From contig JBHJGS010000059.1 of assembly GCA_050331575.1 (NCBI GenBank), positions 1 through 36,336 of the forward strand: DNA of 36,336 bases, in the 5' to 3' direction. This stretch comes from JBHJGS01 sp050331575 (lineage in GTDB: Bacteria; Pseudomonadota; Alphaproteobacteria; Sphingomonadales; Rhodothalassiaceae). The notes under the pieces were generated by a model. It searched no databases and was not told the origin of the DNA. It saw nothing but the letters and a program-made list of their open reading frames with translations. A program made the position numbers and the translations under genes. This document shows positions 7,639-15,630 of this stretch, piece by piece (within the stretch, counting starts at the first letter, position 1; each line of letters begins with the position of its first letter).

Positions 7639-8096
7639 GCGGCGAACAAGGTCCACAGCAAATAGGGCAAAAACAATAACCCAGCAGAGCGGCGGATTTT
7701 CCAGAAGCGTCCTTGCGTCATGATCACCATAATCACCAGCACCGCCACGGTGGCGGCCGCGACGCCGACCAGCTGGAAATGAAAGAACAGCACCGGCCAG
7801 GCGACATTGACCAAAAGCTGCACGGCATAAAGCTCGATCGCCTCGCGTCGTTCCTTGATTGACGCGTCGGCGGCGCGATGAACGCGCCAGGCCGCGCTGC
7901 CCATCAGAAGGAATAGGACCGGCCAAACGATCGGAAACACCGCCGGATCGGGTGTCAGCGCCGGCTTGGAGAGACCGTCATACCAATCCCCGGCCCGGGT
8001 CAGGCCCAAATAGCCCGGCGCCAAACCGACGACCAGCGTGCTGCCGACGATCAGGAACCAGGAGACGATGCCGTAATTCTCTTGTTTTATCGCCAT
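7605..8096 (-). CDS. tspO: TspO/MBR family membrane protein
   Basis: A 163-residue integral membrane protein with five predicted helices, the fold of TspO/peripheral benzodiazepine receptor. The motif NVAWPVLFFHFQ near residues 96-107 matches the conserved N-x-x-W-x-x-LFF segment of the ligand pocket, and SKPALTPDPAVFPIVWPVLF near residue 43 matches the N-terminal loop with its conserved WxxLY-like region. Bacterial TspO binds or degrades porphyrins and affects tetrapyrrole-regulated genes in Rhodobacter. No tetrapyrrole genes are visible here. It starts at ATG 8096, 79 bp downstream of the MurF-like gene on the same strand, so it might be co-transcribed with that operon. Its 3' end overlaps the convergent glutamate-synthase-like gene. 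Confidence 0.9.
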   Translation of the reverse strand: MAIKQENYGIVSWFLIVGSTLVVGLAPGYLGLTRAGDWYDGLSKPALTPDPAVFPIVWPVLFLLMGSAAWRVHRAADASIKERREAIELYAVQLLVNVAWPVLFFHFQLVGVAAATVAVLVIMVIMTQGRFWKIRRSAGLLFLPYLLWTLFAAYLTLSILIGG

Positions 8097-8174
8097 GCTT
8101 ATTTCGGTGGGCGGGACTGCGTGTTTGGCTGCCCTAACAAACTTCCAGCCCCTTTGGCGAGCCTGAACTGTGGC

Positions 8175-9803
8175 TTAGAAGCGCGGGCGCGCCTCATACA
8201 GGTCGGGAAGATTGTTCTCATAAAGCACCACATCGCCGGGCTTGGCATGGTCGGCCACCCAGCGCTCCGCCTCGGCCTGGGCAGCATAGCGCGTGACCTG
8301 CACAGTCGGTCCGGAGCGCTGCAGCGCCTCAACGAAGGTGGGTATACGCTCCGGCGTCACCACCAACGCGATATCGACATGGTCGGCGGCCTTTTCGCCC
8401 AAGCGAGCATGCTCCTCATCATGCTTGGCGCCCAGCTCGACCATGCCGGGGGTGACGAGAATGCGCCGCCCGCCGGGCGCAACCAACGCGTCCAGCGATT
8501 CCAGCGCGGCTTCAAAACCGGTGGGATTGGAATTATAGGCATCGTCAACGATTGTCGGGCGGTCGGCACTGCGAAACACTTCCAAGCGATGGCGGACCTG
8601 CGGCTGCGTGGCCAAGGCCGCCTTGATCAAGTCGAACGGCAGGCCCAGTTCACGCGCTGCAGCGATCGTGCACAGGATATTGTCGATCTGGTGGCGGCCA
8701 TAGAGCGGCACGCTCAGCTGTTGCTCGGCACCGCCGCGCTCCTGCACGGTCATCGCCAGCCCGTCGGCCGTGACCCGTGCCTCGATCAGACGCAGCGCGC
8801 ACGCCTCCCCGCGGCCGACCAGGATCAAATTGTCATCGCGCTGCAGCCGGTCGTCCAGCTTGTGCTTCAACACACCATCAGCAGCAACGATGGTCTTGCC
8901 GCCGCGTCGTGCGGCTGCGTCCGCGATCTCGAACTTGGTGTCGAAGACCGCCTCCAATGACTTGAAGCGCTCATAGTGGGCCGGACCGACAGCGGTGACG
9001 ATGGACAGATCCGGTGGTGCCAGGCGGCACAGATTGGCGATGGAGCCGGGGCCATAGGCGCCCATCTCGACCACGAAATACCGATGCTGGTCGGTCAGAT
9101 CCTCGCGGATCACCCGGGTGATGCCCATCGGCGTATTCACCGAGCCGGGCGTGGCCAGCACCTGATCCGCACCGGCCAGCACATGGGCGAGCAGATGCTT
9201 CGTGGAGGTCTTGCCGAAGCTGCCGGTAATGCCGATCACCGTCGGCGCCAAGCGGTGCAACTTGGCCTCCGCCTCGCGCCGGAAGCGGGCCTTGATGCGG
9301 CGCTCGGCCGGGGCCAGCAACGCATTGGCCGCAACGAGAATCACTGGCGGCAGCTGCGCGAGGATCAAGATCGACAGGGCAGCGTCAGGCAGCGGAAGCA
9401 GTGCGATCGGCACGATCACCAGCAGCATGGCAAGCAGCCACAGCCCCAGATACACCGCGAAAATACGCCGCGCCCGTCTGGTCATCACCAGAGGCTTCTT
9501 CGGCAGGCGCATCAGCGTGCGGCTGCGCCAGATGCCCAAGGCGAGCCCCACGGTCAACAGCAGACTGTAAGCGGCCAAGCCGGCAAGGCTGTAGTCCGTG
9601 GCCCAGGGGATCGGCATCGCCACTAGTGCGACCAGGCTGGTCAGCCGGTCGAAGGCGCGCTGGCGCCACCACCAGGGCAGAAACCGGCCCGTGTCATATT
9701 CCTCCTGTTGGAAGAACATAAGATAGGTCAGGCCGCGCGCCCCGCCGAAGGCGATGATCAGGCCGATCAGGGCCAGGCCCAGCACGAAAAGCAGAACAGT
9801 CAT
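8175..9803 (-). CDS. Membrane-embedded MurF-like Mur ligase
   Basis: A 542-residue protein. Residues 1-165 contain about five hydrophobic segments (for example 3-23, 113-135 and 139-163), unlike soluble MurF. The rest is a Mur ligase: P-loop GITGSFGKTSTK at 191-202, VEMGAYGPGSI at 245-255, GRHQIDN at 369-375 and DDAYNSNP at 420-427, the last closely resembling the DDSYNANP motif of MurF. MurF joins D-Ala-D-Ala to UDP-MurNAc-tripeptide; here the amino-acyl acceptor is unknown. The start ATG overlaps the hydrolase stop by 4 bp. This is the third gene of an operon with a Ddl-like ligase and a hydrolase, and no other division-cluster genes are near, so it is probably a second, special-purpose ligase. 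The known family of N-terminally membrane-spanning Mur ligases is largely uncharacterised. Confidence 0.87.
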   Translation of the reverse strand: MTVLLFVLGLALIGLIIAFGGARGLTYLMFFQQEEYDTGRFLPWWWRQRAFDRLTSLVALVAMPIPWATDYSLAGLAAYSLLLTVGLALGIWRSRTLMRLPKKPLVMTRRARRIFAVYLGLWLLAMLLVIVPIALLPLPDAALSILILAQLPPVILVAANALLAPAERRIKARFRREAEAKLHRLAPTVIGITGSFGKTSTKHLLAHVLAGADQVLATPGSVNTPMGITRVIREDLTDQHRYFVVEMGAYGPGSIANLCRLAPPDLSIVTAVGPAHYERFKSLEAVFDTKFEIADAAARRGGKTIVAADGVLKHKLDDRLQRDDNLILVGRGEACALRLIEARVTADGLAMTVQERGGAEQQLSVPLYGRHQIDNILCTIAAARELGLPFDLIKAALATQPQVRHRLEVFRSADRPTIVDDAYNSNPTGFEAALESLDALVAPGGRRILVTPGMVELGAKHDEEHARLGEKAADHVDIALVVTPERIPTFVEALQRSGPTVQVTRYAAQAEAERWVADHAKPGDVVLYENNLPDLYEARPRF

Positions 9804-10552
9804 TGTCGAGAGATCTCGGTCAGAAAGGTCTCGATGGCATGGGCGACCAGCTGGGCGCCGCGACTCAAGATATCCAGATGGCCCAGATGGGGGTAAATTT
9901 TCAAACGCGCATCGGGCATCAGCGCGGCAAAGCGTTCCCCAAGCTGCGGCGGTGTCGCCTCGTCCTGCGCGCCGTAAAGCAGCAGCACCGGGCAGCGCAC
10001 CGCGCGCGCTTGCTCGCTCAGATCCTCATTGACGACGGCGACCAGCGTGCCGCGCAAGGCCCCGGCGGCCTTGTAGTCGGCACTGCCAAAACGGCGCCGA
10101 AACGCCTCGTGGCGACCGGTCAGGCGCGCCAGCCTGCCCAGCAGCGTCAAGGCGCGGGCGCGCATGTACCAGGACCATGGGCGTTGGCGTTTCAGGCCCG
10201 CGCCGGCGATCAGCACCAGCGCGTCAACCGCGTCGGGCTCGCGCGCGGCCAGTTGCACCGCCACGCGCACGCCGAAGGAATGCCCCAGCAGAATCCGCCG
10301 CCTGGTCTTCGCGCCGAGCATGTCCGAAAGCCAGGCGGCATAGGCCGCACTGCCCGCCCCGTCCGCCAGCCTGGGCGTCTGCCCGAAGCCGGGCAGGTCG
10401 ATTAGGCGGTGGCGGCCATGACGCTCGAGGATCTTGGCCAGCGGCGCCAGGGCGGCATGGGTTTGGCCCCAGCCGTGGAGCCAGACCAGATCGGTGTCAC
10501 CCTGTCCCAGAGTCTGCTCAAAGGCCTCAGCCACGTCCGAAGATCCGCGCAC
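9800..10552 (-). CDS. Alpha/beta hydrolase
   Basis: A 250-residue alpha/beta-hydrolase fold protein. The oxyanion segment WLHGWGQTHAAL is at about residues 24-35, the nucleophile elbow GHSFG at about residues 95-99, a candidate acid in YGAQDEATPP and the catalytic histidine in PHLGHLDIL near residue 223. The pattern (HGWG early, GHSFG later) resembles BioH/MenH-like esterases, but I would not name a substrate. The start is taken as GTG 10552, preceded by GGAGG at 6 bp; this overlaps the end of the upstream Ddl-like gene by 26 bp. Its stop overlaps the MurF-like start by 4 bp. Sandwiched between two peptide-bond-forming ligases, it might hydrolyse or release a peptide or ester intermediate; that is inference from context. 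Confidence 0.86.
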   Translation of the reverse strand: MRGSSDVAEAFEQTLGQGDTDLVWLHGWGQTHAALAPLAKILERHGRHRLIDLPGFGQTPRLADGAGSAAYAAWLSDMLGAKTRRRILLGHSFGVRVAVQLAAREPDAVDALVLIAGAGLKRQRPWSWYMRARALTLLGRLARLTGRHEAFRRRFGSADYKAAGALRGTLVAVVNEDLSEQARAVRCPVLLLYGAQDEATPPQLGERFAALMPDARLKIYPHLGHLDILSRGAQLVAHAIETFLTEISRQ

Positions 10553-11738
10553 CGCCTGCCTCCGCCCCGGTTTCTCTCTGCCGCGCCGCGGACAGCGCGA
10601 AGCCCTCCTCGATCAGGGCCGTGGCAAGCGCGGTGAAGCCGATCGGCGGCTCGGCCGCCGCCCACAGGTAGAAGGCGAAGGAGCCGGGGATGGTGTTGAC
10701 CTCGTTGAACCACAGCTCGCCGGTTTCCCCATCGCACAGAAAATCCACGCGCACCGAACCGGCCAGATCCAGCCGGTCGAACGCGGCTATGGCATCGGTG
10801 CGGATCTGCCGGCGCTGCGCCTCGGTGAGGTCCGCCGGATCGATCTCGCGATTGGTGCCGGCCATGCCGGCGGAGGGCACATCCTCGCGCTTCGGACCGC
10901 GATCGCCCTGGGCCAGATATTTGCCCTGGAAGTCCAAAAGGTCGGCCGCCCGGATCGGCCGCTCGATTGCCGAGGCAACGGCCTGTCCATCGGCCCGGCG
11001 CACAGCGACATTGAATTCCATCAGATTGGGCACGAAGGGTTCGACGAGGGCGGCATCGTCCAGCCGGAACACGGCCAGCAGCGCTGCCAAAAGCTGGTCG
11101 AGATCGGCGACCTTCTTGACCCCGACGCTGGAGCCCAACCGCCGCGGCTTGACCAGCAGGGGGAAGGCCAGCGCCCCGAACACAGCGTCGACCTGCGGCA
11201 GAACCGTATCGGCTGTCAGATACCGGCCCTTGGCCGGCCGGTTGACCAGCGCGTGCGGCAAGACCGTGACCCCGGCATCGCGCACGAGCGCCTTGGTGAA
11301 ATGCTTATCCATAGCGGCGGCGGCTCCCAACGGTCGGCAGCCGGCATAGGGCAGTCCGTGAAAGTCAAACAGGCCCTGGATCGCGCCATCCTCGCCATGG
11401 GTGCCGTGCAGCGCCGGCATCGCCAGATCAAAGCCGATCTGTTCTACCTTTTCGCCCAACAGCCCCTTGCGGGTGCCCAAAAGCACCGGTCGGCCACCGA
11501 CGGGGGTTCCGACGCCCAGGCTGACCGGCCGGATATCGCCCTTCGGCGTCAGAGGATACGCCTTGCGCGCGCGCAGATCCTGACCGGTCCACCATTGACC
11601 CTTCGGGTCGATATAAACCGGCAGCCCGTCATACCGATCCGGATCCATCGCATCGAGAAATTGCAGGCCGGTCAGGATCGAGACATCGTGCTCGACACTG
11701 CGCCCACCGAAAAAGACCGCGATGGTCCGTCGTTCCAT
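10527..11738 (-). CDS. D-alanine--D-alanine ligase-like ATP-grasp protein
   Basis: A 403-residue ATP-grasp ligase. It has the Ddl motifs FFGGRSVEHDVSILTG near the N-terminus, HGTHGEDGAIQGLFDF near the middle, KPRRLGSSVGVKKV for nucleotide binding and FNEVNTIPGSFAFYLW for metal and substrate binding. The last motif departs from the common EVNTxPGxTxxS of DdlA/DdlB, and the protein is longer than E. coli DdlB (about 306) and DdlA (about 364). It therefore belongs to a divergent Ddl subgroup; D-Ala-D-Ala, D-Ala-D-Lac or another dipeptide could be the product. ATG 11738 gives MERRTIAVFFGG; the frame upstream begins only at a TTG with no support. It is the first gene of the operon with the hydrolase and the membrane MurF-like ligase. 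Confidence 0.88.
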   Translation of the reverse strand: MERRTIAVFFGGRSVEHDVSILTGLQFLDAMDPDRYDGLPVYIDPKGQWWTGQDLRARKAYPLTPKGDIRPVSLGVGTPVGGRPVLLGTRKGLLGEKVEQIGFDLAMPALHGTHGEDGAIQGLFDFHGLPYAGCRPLGAAAAMDKHFTKALVRDAGVTVLPHALVNRPAKGRYLTADTVLPQVDAVFGALAFPLLVKPRRLGSSVGVKKVADLDQLLAALLAVFRLDDAALVEPFVPNLMEFNVAVRRADGQAVASAIERPIRAADLLDFQGKYLAQGDRGPKREDVPSAGMAGTNREIDPADLTEAQRRQIRTDAIAAFDRLDLAGSVRVDFLCDGETGELWFNEVNTIPGSFAFYLWAAAEPPIGFTALATALIEEGFALSAARQRETGAEAGGARIFGRG

Positions 11739-11992
11739 GCCCCTGTTCCCTGCCGGTGATGCCAATCAGGCTCCCTTAGACGAGGAATTGGGCGCGAATA
11801 AAGAGGCAGAAGGCGAAACGCGGGCCTTATCGGGCGCATGCATCCACGCAGCGCCTGGGACAAACCAGCCGGTTTGCGCGATCGGTCCTCGGTCGCGCGC
11901 GCCCGGTGCGGCCATGGCGCCGCCGCAGTTGGACTCAGAAAGTCGCCGTCTTGGCCCTTGCGCCGCGCTGCACGCGCGCCTAAGCCCTGAGC

Positions 11993-12772
11993 ATGCGCGC
12001 GCTTCTGTTCAAGCTGCTTTTCTATCCCTCCGTGGCGATGACGGGGATCCTGGCCCTGCCGATGTTGCTGTGGCCAAGCCCCAAGCCGGTGTCGCGATTG
12101 TGCCAGGTCTTGTCCGCGTGGGTCTTGTTCCTGCTGCGCTGGATCGTCGGCGTAACCGTGGAATGGCGCGGCTTCGACACATTGCCGAAGGATCGCGCCT
12201 ATATCTATCTGGCCAAGCATATGAGCTATCTGGACGTGTTCGCGACCTATTGGCGGCTGCCGGATCTGACCGCGCTGGCCAAGCGCGAACTGTTCTTGAT
12301 CCCGCTGGTGGGCCAGGTGCTGGGCAAGCTCAACATCGTTGCCATCGACCGCGGCAAGGGCACCGCGCGCGAGCAGATGCCCAAAGTGGTGGGCGAGGTG
12401 GTGGCGCAGAACAAGCCCCTGCTGGTGTATCCCGAGGCGACCCGGACCCGCCCGGACGAACGGCGGCCATTGAAATCCGGCGCCTTTTATTTGCAGCAGG
12501 ACGGCCGGCTGGATGTGTTCCCGATCGCCACCAATTCCGGCATGCATTGGGGCAAGGGCCTGCTCGACATGAAACCGGGCAAGGTGGTGCTGGAAGTCGG
12601 AGCGCCGTTCCCGCACGGCATTGACAAGGAACAGTTCATGGCCCTGGTGATCGACCGGGTGATCGCACCCTCTGATCGGCTGATGCAGGCGTTGGACGGT
12701 CACACGCCGCCGCCCTTGCCGTCCGCCAAAGCCGCCGCCGATCGCGCGAACAAGGCCGATAAGGTGGCATAA
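11993..12772 (+). CDS. 1-acyl-glycerol-3-phosphate acyltransferase (PlsC-type)
   Basis: A 259-residue membrane-associated acyltransferase. The N-terminus MRALLFKLLFYPSVAMTGIL and a second hydrophobic segment near residue 35-55 anchor it in the inner membrane. The acyltransferase HX4D motif is KHMSYLD (His to Asp spacing intact) and the glycerophosphate-binding block is YPEATRTRPDE, a variant of FPEGTR with alanine in place of glycine. The family acylates lysophosphatidate in phospholipid synthesis. The start ATG 11993 lies about 255 bp from the divergent Ddl-like gene; that interval has no gene I can support. The tail after residue 240 is alanine- and lysine-rich and probably disordered. PlsC itself or a paralogue specific for another lysolipid are both possible. 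Confidence 0.87.
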   Translation: MRALLFKLLFYPSVAMTGILALPMLLWPSPKPVSRLCQVLSAWVLFLLRWIVGVTVEWRGFDTLPKDRAYIYLAKHMSYLDVFATYWRLPDLTALAKRELFLIPLVGQVLGKLNIVAIDRGKGTAREQMPKVVGEVVAQNKPLLVYPEATRTRPDERRPLKSGAFYLQQDGRLDVFPIATNSGMHWGKGLLDMKPGKVVLEVGAPFPHGIDKEQFMALVIDRVIAPSDRLMQALDGHTPPPLPSAKAAADRANKADKVA

Positions 12773-12875
12773 GCCAGTGATGCTGACACGCCCGACCGCC
12801 GAAGACATGGTCCGCGCGGGCTCAGGCAATAAGTCGGTCAGTCAGACGGGATGGTCGAAGAGGAAGGGGCCGGCG

Positions 12876-13136
12876 TCACAGATCGCGGTACGAGGTCATG
12901 CGCTTGATCTGCACGCCGATGCGCTCTCCCATCACCTGGATCTCACCGCGTGCAATCAACTCGCCATTGGCATAGACCCAGCATTCGTCCTCGACGCCCG
13001 CATCCAGGTCGATCACAGCACCCCGGCCCATCTTCAACAGCTGCCTGATCGGCATTTCCGACCGGCCGATCACGACGGACATTTCCACCGTAACCTTGTT
13101 GAGGCTATCTAGGGCCGTTGAGTATGACTGTGCCAT
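12876..13136 (-). CDS. FliN/SpoA-domain protein (motor-switch-like)
   Basis: An 86-residue protein that is essentially one FliN/SpoA (surface presentation of antigens) domain: VTVEMSVVIGRSEMPIRQLLKMGRGAVIDLD, then DECWVYANGELIARGEIQVMGERIGVQIKRM. The hydrophobic patch and the RGEI-V motif are typical of the flagellar switch protein FliN, which forms the C-ring with FliM and FliG and binds CheY-P indirectly. Canonical FliN often carries an extra N-terminal tail, which is almost absent here. No other flagellar gene is visible. Two ATGs are possible, 13148 and 13136, neither with a clear ribosome-binding site. Its start is only 20 bp or less from the divergent lipB start, so its promoter probably overlaps lipB coding sequence. 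Confidence 0.85.
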   Translation of the reverse strand: MAQSYSTALDSLNKVTVEMSVVIGRSEMPIRQLLKMGRGAVIDLDAGVEDECWVYANGELIARGEIQVMGERIGVQIKRMTSYRDL

Positions 13137-13156
13137 GGCATGCAGCATCGGGGCAG

Positions 13157-13822
13157 ATGGTTAGGAACAAGTTAAGGGACCACCGGGAAACCCCGCCAGA
13201 CCGCCCAGACGCGCTTGAGTGGCGGGTGAGCGACACACCGGTGGCCTATCCCGCTGCCCTGGCGGCGATGCAGGCGCGTGTGGCGGATATACGGGCGGGG
13301 CAGGCGGCTGAGCAGATCTGGCTGCTGGAACATCCTCCGCTCTACACTGCCGGCACCTCCGCGAAGACGGACCATCTGATCAATCCGTTGGGTTTGCCTG
13401 TTTATGAAGCCGGCCGGGGCGGCCAATATACCTATCATGGCCCCGGGCAGCGGGTGGTCTATGTCATGCTCGATCTGGCCCGGCGCGCCCGCGACCTTCG
13501 CCGCTTCGTCGGCACGCTGGAGCAATGGGTCATCGACACGCTGGCCGCTTTCGATATCGTCGCGGAGCGCCGCGACGGCCGGGTTGGTGTTTGGGTGGCG
13601 ACCCCGCAAGGCGACAAGAAAATCGCCGCGATCGGCGTGCGGGTGCGCCATTGGGTGACGTTCCACGGCCTGTCTGTCAATGTGCAACCCGAGCTCAGCC
13701 ATTTCGACGGCATCGTGCCGTGCGGCTTGGCTGAGTATGGGGTCACCAGCCTGACCAATCTGGGGCACCAGACCAGCCTGGCCGCCGTCGACCAGGCCTT
13801 GCGCCGCCACTGCCCCTTCTAG
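13157..13822 (+). CDS. lipB: Octanoyltransferase LipB
   Basis: A 221-residue enzyme transferring octanoate from acyl carrier protein to the lipoyl domains of 2-oxoacid dehydrogenases, the first step of lipoate assembly. The family features are all visible: EHPPLYTAGTSAK, RGGQYTYHGPGQRVVY at residues 87-102, KKIAAIGVRV with the catalytic lysine near 155, FHGLSVNV and the catalytic cysteine C189 in GIVPCGLAEYGVTS. ATG 13157 follows a weak GGGGCAG; the frame extends only to a TTG at 13118 that overlaps the divergent FliN-like gene. Its product feeds enzymes whose E3 subunit, lpdA, is 7 kb downstream, though the two genes are not in one operon. Confidence 0.96.
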   Translation: MVRNKLRDHRETPPDRPDALEWRVSDTPVAYPAALAAMQARVADIRAGQAAEQIWLLEHPPLYTAGTSAKTDHLINPLGLPVYEAGRGGQYTYHGPGQRVVYVMLDLARRARDLRRFVGTLEQWVIDTLAAFDIVAERRDGRVGVWVATPQGDKKIAAIGVRVRHWVTFHGLSVNVQPELSHFDGIVPCGLAEYGVTSLTNLGHQTSLAAVDQALRRHCPF

Positions 13823-13890
13823 AGCCATACTGCTCGCCCTATAGACGGCGGGCCCATTCATCCGATCCGTCGCGATCGCGATGGATCGAT
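13823..13890. repeat. Two-hairpin intergenic repeat, copy A
   Basis: Sixty-eight bases filling the space between the convergent lipB and helicase stops. Read on the minus strand it has a GATCCATCGCGATCGCGA palindrome region, then GGATGAATGG, then a hairpin GCCCGCC...GGGCGAGCA. It aligns with copy C over nearly its whole length, with the opposite orientation. Position between convergent genes is compatible with a bidirectional transcription terminator or a REP/BIME-like element. Confidence 0.75.
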
Positions 13891-13895
13891 TCAGC

Positions 13896-15173
13896 CTAGC
13901 GTGCAGCCCTGGCGCCACCTGTCTGCCCATGACCACGGGCGGCGCGGCCGCCTGCGGGACGGCCGCCGCGCTTGGGACCACCCGGCCGCTTGGCGCGGGA
14001 CCGGGGCTGGCCGGCCTTGCCAGCGCGCTTCGGCCGAGCCAACTGAGGCAGCGTACCGCTGGCCACGGGAATATTCAGCCCCATCAGCTTCTCCACGGCG
14101 CGCAGCAGGCCAACATCGTTGGGCGTGCAAAACGCGATTGCCTCGCCCGCCGCGCCGGCGCGGGCGGTGCGGCCGATGCGGTGGACATAATTCTCCGCCA
14201 CCTCCGGCAGGTCAAAATTATAGACCGTCTCGACCCCCGGCACGTCGATCCCACGCGCGGCCACGTCGGTGGCAACAAGCACGCGCACCCGGCCGGACCG
14301 GAACGCCTTGAGCGTGCGCTCGCGTTGGCTCTGACTCTTGTTGCCATGGATGGCACCGGCGTCGAAGCCCGCAGTGGCCAGGTCCTTGGCGATGCGGTCC
14401 GCGCCATGCTTGGTGCGCGCGAACACGATTGCCCGGCCGTCGCGTTCGCCCAGGCTTGTCTTCAACAGGTCGGTTTTGCCCTTCTGCTCCACCACATGCA
14501 CCGACTGGCGGATGCGATCGGCCGCGCGACCGGGTGCGGCCGCCTCAACGCGCACCGGATCATGCAGATAGGCTTTGGCCAGGTCCGCCATCGCCGTGGG
14601 CATGGTGGCGGAGAACAACAGGGTCTGACGCGGACCGGTTCCCAACAGCGCAACAATCTTCTTCAGCGCATGAATGAAGCCGAGATCGAGCATATGGTCC
14701 GCCTCATCAAGCACGAGAAAGCGGACATCGGCGAGAGACACCGCCCGGCGATCGGCCAGATCGAGCAAGCGCCCCGGTGTCGCCACCAGGACATCCAGCC
14801 CCGGGGCCAGGCCACGGATTTGCGGCCCGATCGGCGCACCGCCGACCACGGTGCCGATGCGCAAGCCCTGACCGCGCGCAAAAGCCTTCAAATTGGCGGC
14901 GATCTGGTTGACCAGTTCGCGCGTCGGTGCCAGCACCAGCGCGCGCACGCCCTTGGGCGAGGGCCGTGTGTTCTGGCCGATCAACTGATCGATCAGCGGC
15001 AGGCCGAACGCCGCGGTCTTGCCCGTGCCGGTCTGGGCCAGGCCCATCAGGTCGCGGCCGTCCAAGACCAACGGGATCGCTTGGGTCTGGATCGGCGTGG
15101 CATCGGCATAGCCCAGCGCGGCAATCGTGCGCGCCAGGTCGGGGCTCAGCCCCAATGCGGAAAATGTCGTCAA
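13896..15173 (-). CDS. DEAD-box RNA helicase
   Basis: A 425-residue ATP-dependent RNA helicase. Motifs in order are the Q-motif GYADATPIQTQAI (residues 21-33), Walker A AQTGTGKT (46-53), PTRELVNQ, DEAD in VLDEADHML, SAT, ATDVAARGID and HRIGRTARAG, all intact. The C-terminal tail is rich in Arg, Lys and Gly, as in helicases that bind structured RNA without sequence specificity. The start is a TTG at 15173, preceded by AAGGA at 7 bp, and gives the usual beginning LTTFSALGLS; no ATG fits. The frame continues upstream to 15311 but without a ribosome-binding site. RhlE-like helicases act in ribosome assembly and RNA decay at low temperature; which applies here is not known. The 5' end faces a 457-bp intergenic region. 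Confidence 0.94.
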   Translation of the reverse strand: MTTFSALGLSPDLARTIAALGYADATPIQTQAIPLVLDGRDLMGLAQTGTGKTAAFGLPLIDQLIGQNTRPSPKGVRALVLAPTRELVNQIAANLKAFARGQGLRIGTVVGGAPIGPQIRGLAPGLDVLVATPGRLLDLADRRAVSLADVRFLVLDEADHMLDLGFIHALKKIVALLGTGPRQTLLFSATMPTAMADLAKAYLHDPVRVEAAAPGRAADRIRQSVHVVEQKGKTDLLKTSLGERDGRAIVFARTKHGADRIAKDLATAGFDAGAIHGNKSQSQRERTLKAFRSGRVRVLVATDVAARGIDVPGVETVYNFDLPEVAENYVHRIGRTARAGAAGEAIAFCTPNDVGLLRAVEKLMGLNIPVASGTLPQLARPKRAGKAGQPRSRAKRPGGPKRGGRPAGGRAARGHGQTGGARAAR

Positions 15174-15630
15174 CTGTCTGTCCTTAAGGATCGGGCGCAC
15201 ATCAGGCGCGCCCGCTGCGGGAAACCCGCCCGCCCGGGATCGAAGGCGCCGATCCCCGACGGCCCGGAACTGGACCAGGAAGGAAACCACACGCGGCTGC
15301 GGGGGTCTCACAGCACGGCGAACCGCTTATTCGCCGGGCCGAGCCCCTCTGCCACCCGGCGTGATCTGGGAAGCTGAACTCTCTGCCGGCCAATCTGGCC
15401 GGGCCGCCCGCCCTGCGCCAACCGCCGGTCAGGGCGATGTGTGTAACGGCGCCGGCCACTCACGCGGCGGCCGGGACAGGCATGGCAGCGATGTGCCGCG
15501 TCCGGGCCCTGATGTCAAACATCAAAGCCGCCTGTGAGGGACACATTTGCGTCACGGCGTTTAGGGGCTTGCCAGGCGTGGTTTAGTCATATATCCGTTC
15601 GATACTATCGTTTTGGAGGGAGTGTGCGCG
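15174..15630. other. Intergenic region between divergent helicase and ABC genes
   Basis: 457 bp with no gene that I can support. It contains a perfect 6-bp hairpin CCGGCC-AATCT-GGCCGG at 15386-15402, an inverted repeat GATGT-CAA-ACATC at 15511-15523 that could be an operator, and, near the ABC gene, a weak sigma-70-like pair TTGCCA (15569-15574) with TATCCG (15592-15597). The long leader on the helicase side could support cold- or structure-dependent control, as known for some helicase mRNAs, but nothing here proves it. Confidence 0.4.

Noticed and set aside
10434..11759. 441-codon plus-strand frame opposite the Ddl-like gene
   Set aside because: The minus-strand frame carries all Ddl motifs; the plus frame is a mirror of its codons.
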